46,779 nucleotides of DNA, taken from contig JAHRAZ010000013.1 in NCBI GenBank assembly GCA_020027475.1, forward strand, positions 1 through 46,779, given 5' to 3'. A program made the position numbers and the translations under genes. The notes beneath the pieces were generated by a model. The model did no database searches. It saw only the letters and a list, made by a program, of their open reading frames with translations, and was not told where the DNA came from. This DNA comes from Microthrixaceae bacterium. Lineage in GTDB: Bacteria > Actinomycetota > Acidimicrobiia > Acidimicrobiales > Microtrichaceae. Below are positions 1-8,227 of the stretch, piece after piece (the first letter of the stretch is position 1; every line of letters starts with the position of its first letter).

Positions 1-186
1 GTGGGAAATACCTCGCTCTGGGCCAATGTCGACGGAACCTGTGTCACGGGCGGCGCCGTCCCAGTCACATCCGTGTACGGACCTGACGCTGCTGGCGCCG
101 ACGCCAAGTGCTTCGACCTGTATGGAACCGAAGCGATCGATCTTCAGCCCATGGGCGCCGAATTCTTCATCTGCGCCTTGCCGTAA
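1..186 (+). CDS. C-terminal end of an unknown protein (5' end outside window)
   Basis: An open frame runs from the first base to a TAA stop and encodes 61 residues. It probably continues upstream of the window, so the GTG at base 1 need not be the start. The peptide is rich in Gly, Ala and Asp, contains three cysteines (one close to the C-terminus) and has no membrane segment. I do not recognise the family. It converges on the M15 peptidase gene with about 155 bp between the two stops. Reality as a coding region is likely but not proven from this fragment. Confidence 0.45.
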   Translation: MGNTSLWANVDGTCVTGGAVPVTSVYGPDAAGADAKCFDLYGTEAIDLQPMGAEFFICALP

Positions 187-343
187 GCGAGCGGCACTGG
201 CCGGCTCGAGCACTCGGCAGCTCAAGATACTCCCAGGCCGACAGGAGCGCAGCCGGAACAAACCCCGAGCGACTCCGCCATCTCGCTGATCCGGGCAGCC
301 CCGTCAGCAGCGAGACTGATTGTCCGTCCATTCGGAGCAGCTG

Positions 344-1066
344 TCAGTCCGGAGCGGCGAACAGGAATTGCCAGACTCCACTGTCGGCGACGCCGTTCTC
401 GGGCCGCCCCATGAAGCGAAGTGCGTTGTTCACCGAAGCCTCCGTTGCGGGGCCAAAGTCACCGTCGACAATCAATCCCTGGCCCGCCTTCTGGTTCAGC
501 ACCCATTGCAGTTGGCCCACTCGTGGACCGTTGTCGCCTCGCTTGAGAGGAGTCCCGCGGGAAGATTCCTGCAGGGTCCGCAACACTTGGCCAAGATCAG
601 CAGGCGGAATCGCGTTCTGTTGGTGAATCCCTGACGCGAGGTCTCGCGGCGTGCAGATGATCTCGTAATGCATGGCATCCTTGTTGCCTCGGTAGTCCCC
701 ACCCCAGCGGAAGACCCGTTTGCCGTTCATCGTCCTGATTGCCTTGATCTCGGCAACCATCGCCCCGGGCATGTCGGTTCGAAGTGTCTTCGAGTACGGA
801 TTCTTCGACCAGTTCAAGTCGGCCGCAATGCCATATGCGTGGAGGCTGTAGTTAGATCCGCCAGTTATGACGCGGCAATTGAAAGCCCCGGTATCTGCGC
901 GGTGGGTTTGGTAGTTGTGCTTCCTCAGGATGTCGTTGAGGACCAGCCACGCTGGAACGGTGGCCGTCTTGATCGTGATGCGCCCACCACCGTGAAGCGT
1001 CAGTGTGGTGTGGGGGCCTTGGCAGTGTGGTGCCCAGGCCCGGCGCATTGCCGAGGTGCTACTCAT
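344..1066 (-). CDS. M15-family D-Ala-D-Ala carboxypeptidase-like protein with peptidoglycan-binding domain
   Basis: 240 residues. The N-terminal part (about 25-140) fits the M15 zinc peptidase fold: SLHAYGIAADLN supplies His76 and Asp83, and MHYE at 132-135 supplies the second His and the catalytic Glu, with an FRWGGDY segment between. Residues about 172-236 form a PG_binding_1 repeat (LKRGDNGPRVGQLQ, then DGDFGPATEASV). Such proteins cleave peptide cross-links or D-Ala termini in peptidoglycan. No signal peptide is visible, so export by another route, or a lysin-like role, is possible. The ATG overlaps the stop of the upstream small gene by 4 bp, which suggests translational coupling. Family assignment is firm; the exact bond cut is not. 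Confidence 0.85.
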   Translation of the reverse strand: MSSTSAMRRAWAPHCQGPHTTLTLHGGGRITIKTATVPAWLVLNDILRKHNYQTHRADTGAFNCRVITGGSNYSLHAYGIAADLNWSKNPYSKTLRTDMPGAMVAEIKAIRTMNGKRVFRWGGDYRGNKDAMHYEIICTPRDLASGIHQQNAIPPADLGQVLRTLQESSRGTPLKRGDNGPRVGQLQWVLNQKAGQGLIVDGDFGPATEASVNNALRFMGRPENGVADSGVWQFLFAAPD

Positions 1067-1392
1067 GCTTCGTCCATTTCTTCGCTGACGTTCGAACCGT
1101 GCTCGGCGTTGTCATCGATCTCCGGTTCGTCGTATTCGGGCTTCGAGAGAATTTCGGCGCCGTCTTCGACAGGTTCCCAGGATTCGTCCCATTGATAGGG
1201 ATGCATCTCGCCGTCCCATACCCAGCACCGATCGTTCCCGCCGCCCCGGGGAAGGGTCGCCGGATCCTCGTACACGGGCGATCCCTCGAAGTAGAACAAT
1301 GGTGATGTCACGGTTTCCAACCTACCGAGTGTTCGTGGAATCCCAACTCCCATTCTGACGGGAATTCCATCCGGCGCTTTACAATCTGACAC
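1063..1392 (-). CDS. Small acidic hypothetical protein
   Basis: Up to 109 residues, with a strongly acidic C-terminal third (many Glu and Asp) and an aromatic middle (FYFEGSPVYED, CWVWDGEMHPYQWDESW). I do not recognise a family. The longest frame starts with GTG inside a small palindrome that probably serves the divergent tetR gene. In-frame starts at 1353 (ATG) or 1311 (GTG, with AGG upstream) are more plausible and give about 97 or 83 residues. Its stop overlaps the M15 peptidase start by 4 bp, so the two are probably co-translated. An accessory role for the peptidase is only a guess from that coupling. Confidence 0.55.
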   Translation of the reverse strand: MSDCKAPDGIPVRMGVGIPRTLGRLETVTSPLFYFEGSPVYEDPATLPRGGGNDRCWVWDGEMHPYQWDESWEPVEDGAEILSKPEYDEPEIDDNAEHGSNVSEEMDEA

Positions 1393-1401
1393 AAAGTGTT
1401 A
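1387..1401. promoter_or_regulatory. Candidate TetR operator upstream of tetR-alkB
   Basis: An exact inverted repeat ACAC-AAA-GTGT (1389-1399) sits 13 bp upstream of the GTG start of the TetR gene, and a further half-site-like AAGGTGTT follows at 1401-1408. TetR regulators commonly bind such short dyads to control themselves, here together with the coupled alkB. The arms are only 4 bp, so the assignment is tentative. Confidence 0.3.
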
Positions 1402-1411
1402 AGGTGTTGCG

Positions 1412-2080
1412 GTGGACAAGGCCACAAGCACCCCCGACGCCATTCTCGAAGCCACCATTGAGGCAGTTTCGCTGTTCGGGCTGGCGAAGTTGTCAATGAG
1501 TGATGTGGCCACAAGAGCGAACATCAGCCGCCCGACGCTCTACAAGTACTTCAGCTCCAAAGACGACATTGTTTCCGCTGCCGTGGCCCGTGAAGCGGCC
1601 ATCCTTGTTGACGCCGTGCTGGAGGACGCGTCAGGTCATGATGATCCGGTGGATGCGCTGGAGGCAGCACTTGTCACGGCACTCAGGCTCGCCAGGGAAC
1701 ACCCACTGCTCGATCGGATCATCCGCACCGAGCCCGAGTCACTGCTGCCGTACCTCACCACCGACCGCGTCGATGGTGACGGCGGAAATGGTGGCGCCGC
1801 GGTGCTTTTGTTCGTGCGGATCGCCACCGAGACCCTGATTCGCGAACGACTCGACCTGGATGACCTCACATCGCGTCGCTTGGCGGACATGGTCGCCCGC
1901 CTGCTCGTCAGTTACGCGATCAGCGCACCTGATGATCCGCCGGAGGTGGTGGCGGCCACTGTCTCGCGGATTCTTCTCCGTGGTGCCCTCGACGTTCGCC
2001 AAACACAATCTGATTCTGCGACTGACCATGCGGGTTCCGGCCCGGGCAGTACCAACCCACAATCGAGGACCAGTTCATGA
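1412..2080 (+). CDS. TetR/AcrR-family transcriptional regulator, coupled to alkB
   Basis: 222 residues, GTG start. Residues about 8-55 form the TetR helix-turn-helix (AILEATIEAVSLFGLAKLSM, then SDVATRANISRPTLYKYFSSKDDI). The C-terminal two thirds is the variable ligand and dimer domain; the last 25 residues are polar and probably disordered. The stop overlaps the alkB ATG by 4 bp (2077-2080), so regulator and alkane hydroxylase are translated together. By analogy with other TetR genes linked to alkane hydroxylases it probably represses the operon until an alkane-derived ligand binds; the ligand is inferred. A small dyad just upstream is a possible operator. Confidence 0.88.
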   Translation: MDKATSTPDAILEATIEAVSLFGLAKLSMSDVATRANISRPTLYKYFSSKDDIVSAAVAREAAILVDAVLEDASGHDDPVDALEAALVTALRLAREHPLLDRIIRTEPESLLPYLTTDRVDGDGGNGGAAVLLFVRIATETLIRERLDLDDLTSRRLADMVARLLVSYAISAPDDPPEVVAATVSRILLRGALDVRQTQSDSATDHAGSGPGSTNPQSRTSS

Positions 2081-3330
2081 CTTCAATACCGATTCCCAGC
2101 GGTACCGAATCGCACAAGCGTCAATCCAGCACCGCCGACCCGGCGGAATCCAGCATCGCGAACCCGGCGGAATCCAGCATTGCCAACCCGGCCGATTGGG
2201 TCGACTCTCGTCGCCACGTGTGGGCCATCGGCCTGGCCGTACCGGCCCTGCCTCTTGTGTCGGCCGCACTGGTGGCCTGGACAGGCTGGAATCTGTGGTG
2301 GTGGTTGACTCCCGCATTCATGTATCTGCTCATCCCGCTTCTCGACCTCTGGCTCGGCACGGACACGGCGAACCCGCCGGAGGAGGCAGTGGATCGACTC
2401 GAGGCCGACCACTACTACCGCTGGCTGACCTATCTGTATTCGCCACTTCAATACCTTTCCTTCTTCGTGGGCGCCTGGCTCTTTGTGTCGGGCGGAGATT
2501 CGTGGATCACGAAGTTGGCCATCGCCATCAGTGTGGGTGCGGTCGGCGGCATCGGAATCGCCAACGCCCACGAGTTGGGACACAAGAAGGAAAAAGTGGA
2601 GCGACGCCTGTCGAAATTCGTCCTGGCGCAGACTGCATATGGACATTTCTATGTGGAGCACAATCGGGGACATCACAACCGGGTCGCCACACCCGAGGAT
2701 CCGGCCAGCTCCAGGATGGGGGAGTCCTTCTGGGTCTTTCTACCCCGAACCGTGTTCGGCAGTCTGCGTTCCGCGTGGCGGATCGAATCGAAACGGCTCC
2801 GAGCCCGGGATCAACGCGTGTGGTCGCTGCGCAACGGCGTTCTCAACTCCTGGTTCATCACCGTGGTGCTGTTCGCTGTGGTGGTCGCCTGGCTTGGGGT
2901 GGCCGTGATTCCGTTCCTGGTGATTCAGGCAGTGTTCGGCTTCTGCTTGCTGGAGGTTGTGAATTACGTGGAGCATTACGGACTTCTTCGCCAGAAGGCC
3001 GGCTCCGGTCGCTATGAACGCTGCCGTCCGGCACACTCGTGGAACAGCAATCACCTGGCCAGCAATGTTGCCCTCTACAACCTCGAGCGGCACTCGGATC
3101 ACCACGCTCATCCCACCCGGCGCTATCAGTCCTTGCGCCATTTCGATGACTCGCCACAACTACCGAACGGATACGGACTCATGATCGGTCTGGCCTACTT
3201 CCCGCCGGTCTGGCGGCGGGTCATGGACCATCGTGTGGTGCGGCACTACGGAGGTGATCTGCAGTTGGCCAACATTCAGCCATCGAAGCGCGATCGTCTT
3301 CTCGAGCGGTTTCCGCCCCCCACTTCCTGA
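2077..3330 (+). CDS. alkB: Alkane 1-monooxygenase (AlkB-type membrane diiron hydroxylase)
   Basis: 417 residues. All signatures of AlkB are present: HELGHK (165-170), EHNRGHH (194-200), the AlkB-specific NYVEHYGL (296-303) and LERHSDHHAHP (336-346). These His boxes bind the diiron centre that hydroxylates the terminal methyl of medium-chain n-alkanes in the membrane. Hydrophobic segments lie around 50-95, 120-160 and 265-300. There is no fused rubredoxin and none is encoded nearby, so electrons must come from a rubredoxin elsewhere. The extreme N-terminus carries two copies of an eight-residue unit NPAESSIA from a 24-bp DNA repeat. Coupled to the upstream tetR by ATGA. Family identification is very secure; chain-length preference is not readable. 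Confidence 0.96.
   Translation: MTSIPIPSGTESHKRQSSTADPAESSIANPAESSIANPADWVDSRRHVWAIGLAVPALPLVSAALVAWTGWNLWWWLTPAFMYLLIPLLDLWLGTDTANPPEEAVDRLEADHYYRWLTYLYSPLQYLSFFVGAWLFVSGGDSWITKLAIAISVGAVGGIGIANAHELGHKKEKVERRLSKFVLAQTAYGHFYVEHNRGHHNRVATPEDPASSRMGESFWVFLPRTVFGSLRSAWRIESKRLRARDQRVWSLRNGVLNSWFITVVLFAVVVAWLGVAVIPFLVIQAVFGFCLLEVVNYVEHYGLLRQKAGSGRYERCRPAHSWNSNHLASNVALYNLERHSDHHAHPTRRYQSLRHFDDSPQLPNGYGLMIGLAYFPPVWRRVMDHRVVRHYGGDLQLANIQPSKRDRLLERFPPPTS
2138..2190 (+). repeat. 24-bp tandem repeat in the 5' end of alkB
   Basis: Two full 24-bp units (2138-2161 and 2162-2185) that differ at two bases, plus a partial third. The period is a multiple of three, so the reading frame is kept and the product gains the repeated peptide PAESSIAN ahead of the first membrane segment. 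It looks like a slippage duplication in a region free of functional constraint. Confidence 0.85.
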
Positions 3331-3423
3331 CCGGGTTGCTGGAGGCGGCTAGCGTCGTCGGACGTTCCGTTCGGTTTCGGATTCGGAGATTCCCGGCTTG
3401 CGGAGAAACTCCTGTCGGGATCG

Positions 3424-3906
3424 TCAACCGCCGTAGTTCATGCCCGTGTCCCGCAGGAGCAGCGGCACGGCACTCTCGTCGCGGACACCGGCGTCGACAA
3501 CCTCGGCCACGAATACCGTGTGGTCCCCGCGGGCCACGGTGTCGGTGACCCGGCATTCAAACCAGTACGGGGTCTCAGTCAGCAACGGTGAACCGGTGGC
3601 CGGCCCGTCTTCGTAGGGATGGCCATTGATGAGACCATCCTCCACCGACGTGGAGCGGAAGAACGCCTTTCCGATGTCGAGCTGGTCTGCGGCCAGCACG
3701 TTCACGGCGAAGGTGCCGATCTTGTTCACGATGGCCGTGGCTCCGCTGTCGGCCTTGACACCGACCGCGATCAGCGGGGGATCGAAACTTGTCTGAGTCA
3801 ACCAGTTGACACCGCTGGCGGCGAAATCATCGCCATCTCGGGCGGTGAGCACATACAGCCCGTAGTTGATTGCCCTGAGCGCCAGTTTCTTCTGAGCTGC
3901 ATCCAC
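3424..3906 (-). CDS. Flavin reductase-like (FMN-binding) domain protein
   Basis: 160 residues, GTG start preceded by GGGG at good spacing. The whole protein matches the flavin reductase-like fold of the DIM6/NtaB group: INYGLYVLTARDGDDFAASGVNWLTQTSFDPP at the N-terminus (FMN contact), LIAVGVKADSGATAIV, then FAVNVLAADQ, and a C-terminal YWFECRVTDTVARGDHTVFVAEV strand pair. Such proteins reduce FMN with NAD(P)H for partner monooxygenases, or act as small flavoenzymes. It converges on alkB with 93 bp between stops, so a direct electron link to AlkB, which uses rubredoxin, is not implied. Confidence 0.85.
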   Translation of the reverse strand: MDAAQKKLALRAINYGLYVLTARDGDDFAASGVNWLTQTSFDPPLIAVGVKADSGATAIVNKIGTFAVNVLAADQLDIGKAFFRSTSVEDGLINGHPYEDGPATGSPLLTETPYWFECRVTDTVARGDHTVFVAEVVDAGVRDESAVPLLLRDTGMNYGG

Positions 3907-4014
3907 AGTTGATCCCCTTGTTTGGTGAAGGTCACAGGGTAACGCCCACGGCTGCGCCCTTGGAGCGTCCTGTTCTGTTTGCAGTGACTCGCGACGTCTC
4001 GCTGCTGGTGAGAC

Positions 4015-4407
4015 TCAAGGGCGTGGAACGGCTGGATTGCGCGATTGTGCCGCTGCGCTGGCGTTGATCTTTCGGGACAGGTCGGCCTCGAGAGACAGAC
4101 CATCGTCCAGGGCCATGTGCAGTCCGTCGGTCACTGCGGTTCTGGCGGCGAACACGGCTGCCGGGTCGCCCTCAGGTTTCTGGCCCTTGGCGAACAGGGT
4201 GAGGTCATCCAGGTCGGCGTGAGCGATGAAGTATCCGTTCACGCCGCCGGTGAGCATGATCACCGTGGCCTCGTCGGTGTTGGTCCCCAGCGCCTCGAGT
4301 CGTTCGGCCAACTCGGTCATCGAGGCCAGGTTCATCCAGTTGTTCGGCGGCCGATTGAAGGTGAGAATCGCAACTCGATTGTGGATCTCCAGATCCCAGG
4401 CACTCAT
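4015..4407 (-). pseudogene. Enoyl-CoA hydratase/isomerase pseudogene with internal deletion
   Basis: 130 residues against about 250 in the family. Residues 1-84 are a normal crotonase N-terminus (VAILTFNRPPNNWMNLASM; VIMLTGGVNGYFIAHADLDD). At about residue 85 the sequence jumps to VFAARTAVTDGLHMALDDGLSLEADL, which in intact members lies near the C-terminus. Some 100-120 residues are missing, including the GGG oxyanion loop and the catalytic Glu region, so no crotonase activity is expected. The last dozen residues also look frameshifted: another frame continues as RAIQPFHALESHQQ, which resembles the usual crotonase tail. The ATG at 4407 is preferred over 4413 because GGAGAG lies six bases upstream. 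The next gene upstream on this strand is also truncated. Confidence 0.72.
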
Positions 4408-4578
4408 CAACATCTCTCCTCGCTGTTTGTCAACTCTGGTGTGTTCCAGTCTCCCTGTTGTGTCGGGGGCTGTTGTGCCGGGAGTCGGAACGTTGCTTCT
4501 CTTGCGATGTCGTTTCGTGGTGTCGTTTTGTGTGGTCTCGTGCGGACGTCGCTTGGGGCGGCCCGGGATCCGTCCGGG

Positions 4579-5145
4579 TCAGTTGCCCGCGAGCGATTCG
4601 CCGGCTCGCGTCAGAGCTTCGCTGAACAAGCCTTTGTCGTATGCGAGCTCAGGTTCGGCGGCGAGTGTCATCGGTGCTGAGGTGAAACCGAATGGCGCAC
4701 TGCGCATCACGGTTCCGCAACCTTTTGAATAGTTGATGGCAGCAGTCCCGACAGGATCTCCTGAGCCGAGCGAGTTCATGCAGGTGAGCCCGGGTGCCCT
4801 GGATGCCCAGAGCCAATTCTGACGATCCAATCCTCCCGTCCCGGAATCTGGCGAACCTCGTCCCTGGGTCTGATACCAGCGGAGGAACGCAGCGTGGACC
4901 GAGTCGGCCGCCCCCTCAACAGCGGTCGCATGAATCAGGCCTTCTGCTGCGAAGAGGGTCATCTGGGTGTCATCGGTGATCCCACCGCCATCAAGGCCGA
5001 ATGCTGGGAGCATTTCGGTGACACCGTCGGATCCGCACTTCGAGTGAATCTCGCCAAGTGACAAGAACTCCACGGGGGCGCCCAATGCATCGCCCATGGC
5101 ACCGCCAAGCAGGCAACCTCGGGCACGTTCATCTCTTGTTTTCAT
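4579..5145 (-). pseudogene. Truncated ADP-ribosylglycohydrolase (DraG/ARH family)
   Basis: 188 residues; family members usually have about 290-350. The N-terminal half is well kept: RARGCLLGGAMGDALGAPVEF (8-27), the first metal-binding motif TDDTQM (57-62), and GCGTVMRSAPFG at about 143-154. After that comes a short unrelated tail and a stop. The second metal-binding motif (GDSDSTGAIAGN in the family) and the helices before it are absent, so the dinuclear Mg site cannot form and hydrolysis of ADP-ribosyl links is unlikely. The approximately 165 bp downstream hold no recognisable remnant. A shortened protein with another role cannot be excluded, but decay alongside the neighbouring pseudogene is simpler. 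Confidence 0.7.
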
Positions 5146-5424
5146 GGATATCGACCTGGTTGATCAGCGATTCTGTCGAACGAAACACACCGTAACGGTG
5201 CTCTGTGACATTGCTCGCGGTGTCTCACCATTTATGGACGCCGAGGGGGCCAAGGGTCAGCGGCATCGCTGATGTCAGCCGGGGAATGAGATTGCCTCTC
5301 GGAAACCTGATGGTTCTGCAGGGACCTCCGAGGAGTGCGTGCCTGGGCAACTCCCCGGGGTCCGGATTCCGTGCATTCGAGTGCCATCGCGCAAGGCGCG
5401 CCGTGTGGTTGGGTATCTGATACC

Positions 5425-6471
5425 TCAGGTGCTTGTGGCTGCGAAGATCCGGTCGCGGGATTCACGCCAGAAAGTCGCCGCCTCGACGGCAGGATCGGTG
5501 TCTGGAGCGAAGTCGGAAAGTTTCAGAATGCGTCCAACAAACGATGGTGCATTCCAGAACGTATCTTCGCTGCTCACGCCAAGGCGGTCAGGCCACCAGA
5601 TACTCATGTAGAGATATGGTTCGTTGATTGCTGCGTCACCGGGTGATGCTCCGTAACTGCCGCGGTGATCTTCGTCGCCCACCTCGATGGCAGCATCGAA
5701 GTGCCCCGGCCACAGTTGTGGCCGGCTGGGTTTCACCGACTCCGGATCGGAGCGCAGCAGTTCGAGCGCGGCGAAAGACATGCCGAACCAGTCGCCGAGA
5801 AATGTTGCCGCGACCGCATCGATTTCCAGACTCTGGTTGACATCGCCGAGGGGCGTGCTGTCTCCTTCCGCGGCGGCCTCGGAATCGATTGGGGAGTTGA
5901 GGAAGTCTGCGGCCTCCTGAAGCGTGGTGATCGGCCTGGATCGCGCCACATCGCCAGACTGATCCACGAGATCCGATCCGCGAACCCGAATCTGGCGGCC
6001 CTCACCGAAAAACGGAGTCCCGAATCCGCCCAAAGTCCATCTGAGTCCGAACTTCCCGTTGCTGAAGTGCCTGGCCGGGCCGATCACATAGGCGGCCAGG
6101 CGATGCAGCGACTCGCGGGTAGTCGTCAGCGAAGACGGGGCGGCGGGTAGTCGCCGGTTCCCTCCCAGCCAATGATCCTGCACCCACCTGTGATGTTCAG
6201 GATGATCTGCCAGCCACTTTCCCCAATCGTTGTCACCCGGCATTCCGGCCGCCACGATGGCTGCTGGTGAATCCACGTCCGACACCGCCACCGGGTCGTC
6301 GGCCAGATAAGGAGGTTCCTGGACGGCCGGTGGCGACGGCTCCAGGACCCGGGCAATTTGTTTGCTGCTCAGCAGTTCCTGGGCCTCGGCTTGGGGATTT
6401 CGCACCGGGCAGTTTGTGTCGGGGGAGGAGTAATCGCTGCTGGAGCGGGTGTCGGCGGGAGAGGAACTCAT
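5425..6471 (-). CDS. Conserved hypothetical protein, function unknown
   Basis: 348 residues from the ATG at 6471; the frame stays open another 87 codons upstream, but that extension is Arg-rich and looks non-coding. The first about 130 residues are polar. The well-structured part runs from about 125 to the end (ESLHRLAAYVIGPARHFSNG; LRWTLGGFGTPFFGEGRQIR; ATFLGDWFGMSFAALELL; RPQLWPGHFDAAIEVGD; EPYLYMSIWWPDRLG; TFWRESRDRIF). It has many Trp and Phe, no membrane segment and no signal peptide. I recall similar uncharacterised actinobacterial proteins but cannot name a domain. The start is uncertain because no Shine-Dalgarno sequence precedes the ATG. Confidence 0.65.
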   Translation of the reverse strand: MSSSPADTRSSSDYSSPDTNCPVRNPQAEAQELLSSKQIARVLEPSPPAVQEPPYLADDPVAVSDVDSPAAIVAAGMPGDNDWGKWLADHPEHHRWVQDHWLGGNRRLPAAPSSLTTTRESLHRLAAYVIGPARHFSNGKFGLRWTLGGFGTPFFGEGRQIRVRGSDLVDQSGDVARSRPITTLQEAADFLNSPIDSEAAAEGDSTPLGDVNQSLEIDAVAATFLGDWFGMSFAALELLRSDPESVKPSRPQLWPGHFDAAIEVGDEDHRGSYGASPGDAAINEPYLYMSIWWPDRLGVSSEDTFWNAPSFVGRILKLSDFAPDTDPAVEAATFWRESRDRIFAATST

Positions 6472-6584
6472 GTTCAGAGGAACACGCCAAGTCACCGTCG
6501 TGTTCCCGCGCTCCCGCAGCGTTCTTGTCCGAAGGGGCCTGGATGACTCCTCCTCTGAAGCCGTGCGGAGGGTTATGGGTTGGT

Positions 6585-6956
6585 TCAACCCTCGGGAGCA
6601 TCGATCGCGAAAGCGATCAAGTCCTCCAGTCGCGCATGATCCAATGTGCGCTCGTGGGTTGCGGCCAGCACGATCTGCGGCGCTGCGTTTCCGTCCAATG
6701 CCTGCACCCAGCGTGGTGCACACAGGCACCACCGGTCACCTGGTTTCAGCCCGGGGAATCCGAACTCGGGCATGGCGGTGATGAGGTCGTTGCCCTGCAT
6801 GAGCGAGTAGTCGAGGAACTCCTCGGTCATCACAGCGCAGACCGTGTGAACTCCGTGGTCTTCGTCGCTGGTGTCACAGCATCCGTCCCGGAAGAATCCG
6901 GTGCGCGGGTTCATGCTGCAGGCGACGAGTTCTTCGCCGAGGACATTGAGGGCCAT
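6585..6956 (-). CDS. DUF2237 family protein
   Basis: 123 residues covering the whole DUF2237 domain. The family signatures are clear: LNVLGEELVACSMNPRTGFF near the start, then RDGCCDTSDEDHGVHTVCAV, FLDYSLMQGNDL, FGFPGLKPGDRWCLCAPRW and VLAATHERTLD. The conserved Cys residues (Cys13, the CC pair, Cys in TVCAV, and WCLC) suggest metal binding or redox chemistry, but the function of the family is not established. Start ATG at 6956 matches the family N-terminus. It is divergent from the F420-type gene and about 113 bp upstream of the unknown gene that ends at 5425. Confidence 0.9.
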   Translation of the reverse strand: MALNVLGEELVACSMNPRTGFFRDGCCDTSDEDHGVHTVCAVMTEEFLDYSLMQGNDLITAMPEFGFPGLKPGDRWCLCAPRWVQALDGNAAPQIVLAATHERTLDHARLEDLIAFAIDAPEG

Positions 6957-7119
6957 GAGCTACATCTTGGCTGATTGCGACGCATGTGTTGCCCGGTGAG
7001 TCGCTGGCGGAAGGTCGACCCCAGCCCGCTTCGCCCGCCTGCACGGGTGTGCCCATCGAGAGCGGAGCAGCGACGGGCACCCCACTGGTCTGGTTTCGGC
7101 CCATGTGTGCGGGTTGGCA

Positions 7120-7136
7120 TGCCGGCTTTGCCGGCA
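7120..7136. repeat. Small perfect inverted repeat between divergent genes
   Basis: TGCCGGC-TTT-GCCGGCA, with 7-bp arms, lies in the 263-bp space between the divergent DUF2237 gene and the F420-type gene. It could be an operator or a chance GC-rich hairpin. Apart from it I see no recognisable element in this intergenic stretch. Confidence 0.3.
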
Positions 7137-7219
7137 CCGCCGGGTTCAACGAGCAGCGCCGTGGACCACCGCTGCCACGGGTGATTCGGAAGCAATTCGG
7201 TCCTGTTAGCTTCCGGGTC

Positions 7220-8227
7220 ATGAAAATTGACGGAGGAATCGGATTCAATCTGGATGGGGCTGCTGAAGCGGCCAAAGAAGCCGAGGAGTTCGGCTATGAC
7301 GGAGTTTGGGTTCCCGAAATATCGCGAGACCCCTTCCTCCCGCTCGCGATCGCGGCTGAGCACACCGAGAAGATTGAGTTGGGAACCTCAATTGCCGTCG
7401 CGTTCGCCCGGTCTCCCATGACCACGGCGAACACTGCTTATGACCTGACGCAGTTCTCGAAAGGTCGCTTCATTCTCGGACTCGGCAGCCAGATCAAGCC
7501 CCACATCACGAAACGTTTCTCGATGGAGTGGTCGAAGCCCGCTGCACGGATGCGGGAATACATCCTGGCCATGCAAGCCATTTGGGATTGCTGGATGACC
7601 GAATCCAAGCTCGACTTCCGCGGCGACTTCTACACCCACACCCTCATGACTCCCTTCTTCAATCCGGGACCGCACGGGTATGGCATTCCGCGTGTGTTTC
7701 TTGCTGCGGTCGGACCGCTCATGACGGAGGTCGCGGGGGAGACCTGCGACGGATACTTCTGCCATGGATTCACCACCGAGAGGTACCTGCGAGAGGTCAC
7801 GCTTCCGGCCCTGGAGGCCGGCCGCGCCAAAGCCGGCAAGTCGATGGACGGATTCGAGATCTGTGGACCGAGCTTCGTGATCACCGGAAACAGTGAAGAG
7901 GAATTGGAGAAGGCCAGGGAAGGTACCCGCCAACAGATTGCCTTCTACGGCTCAACACCCGCCTACCGCCCAGTGCTGGAACTCCATGGCTGGGGCGAGC
8001 TACAGACGGAGCTGAATGCCCTTTCGAAGGAAGGCAAGTGGGTGGAGATGGGTGAGCGCATCGACGACGAGATCCTCGATACTTTCGCGGTGGTCGGAGA
8101 ACCCGAGCAGATCGGCCCGGAACTCAAGAAGCGATACGGAGACGTGATCTCTCGAATCAGTTTCTATGCTCCGTATGCATCCGACCCGGACCGTTGGAAG
8201 CAGATCTTCCAAGATCTCCAGGACTGA
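7220..8227 (+). CDS. F420-dependent LLM-class oxidoreductase (TIGR03617-like)
   Basis: 335 residues from the ATG at 7220; the frame is open further upstream but MKIDGGIGFNLDGAAEAAKEAEEFGYDGVWVPE is the usual start of this group. The luciferase-like TIM barrel is seen in FLPLAIAAEHTEKIELGTSIAVAFARSPM, FSKGRFILGLGSQIKPHITKRF and KPAARMREYILAMQAIWDCW. Members close to TIGR03617 use coenzyme F420 for hydride transfer to unknown substrates. Spacing to upstream DUF2237 is divergent. The stop codon lies in the first unit of a 17-bp tandem duplication. Cofactor use is inferred from family and not from a unique residue. Confidence 0.88.
   Translation: MKIDGGIGFNLDGAAEAAKEAEEFGYDGVWVPEISRDPFLPLAIAAEHTEKIELGTSIAVAFARSPMTTANTAYDLTQFSKGRFILGLGSQIKPHITKRFSMEWSKPAARMREYILAMQAIWDCWMTESKLDFRGDFYTHTLMTPFFNPGPHGYGIPRVFLAAVGPLMTEVAGETCDGYFCHGFTTERYLREVTLPALEAGRAKAGKSMDGFEICGPSFVITGNSEEELEKAREGTRQQIAFYGSTPAYRPVLELHGWGELQTELNALSKEGKWVEMGERIDDEILDTFAVVGEPEQIGPELKKRYGDVISRISFYAPYASDPDRWKQIFQDLQD

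Noticed and set aside
1860-3017. 385-codon plus-strand frame overlapping tetR and alkB
   Set aside because: Out of frame with alkB, which has complete His boxes; the translation is Arg- and Gly-rich without motifs.
4414-4578. T-rich 165-bp gap between the two broken genes as a small gene or remnant of the deleted parts
   Set aside because: No frame in it resembles the missing crotonase or DraG segments, and no start with a ribosome binding site was seen.
6472-6732. N-terminal extension of the unknown gene ending at 5425
   Set aside because: The extra 87 codons encode an Arg-, Thr- and Cys-rich peptide with no order, and the region also overlaps the 3' end of the DUF2237 gene (6585-6732).
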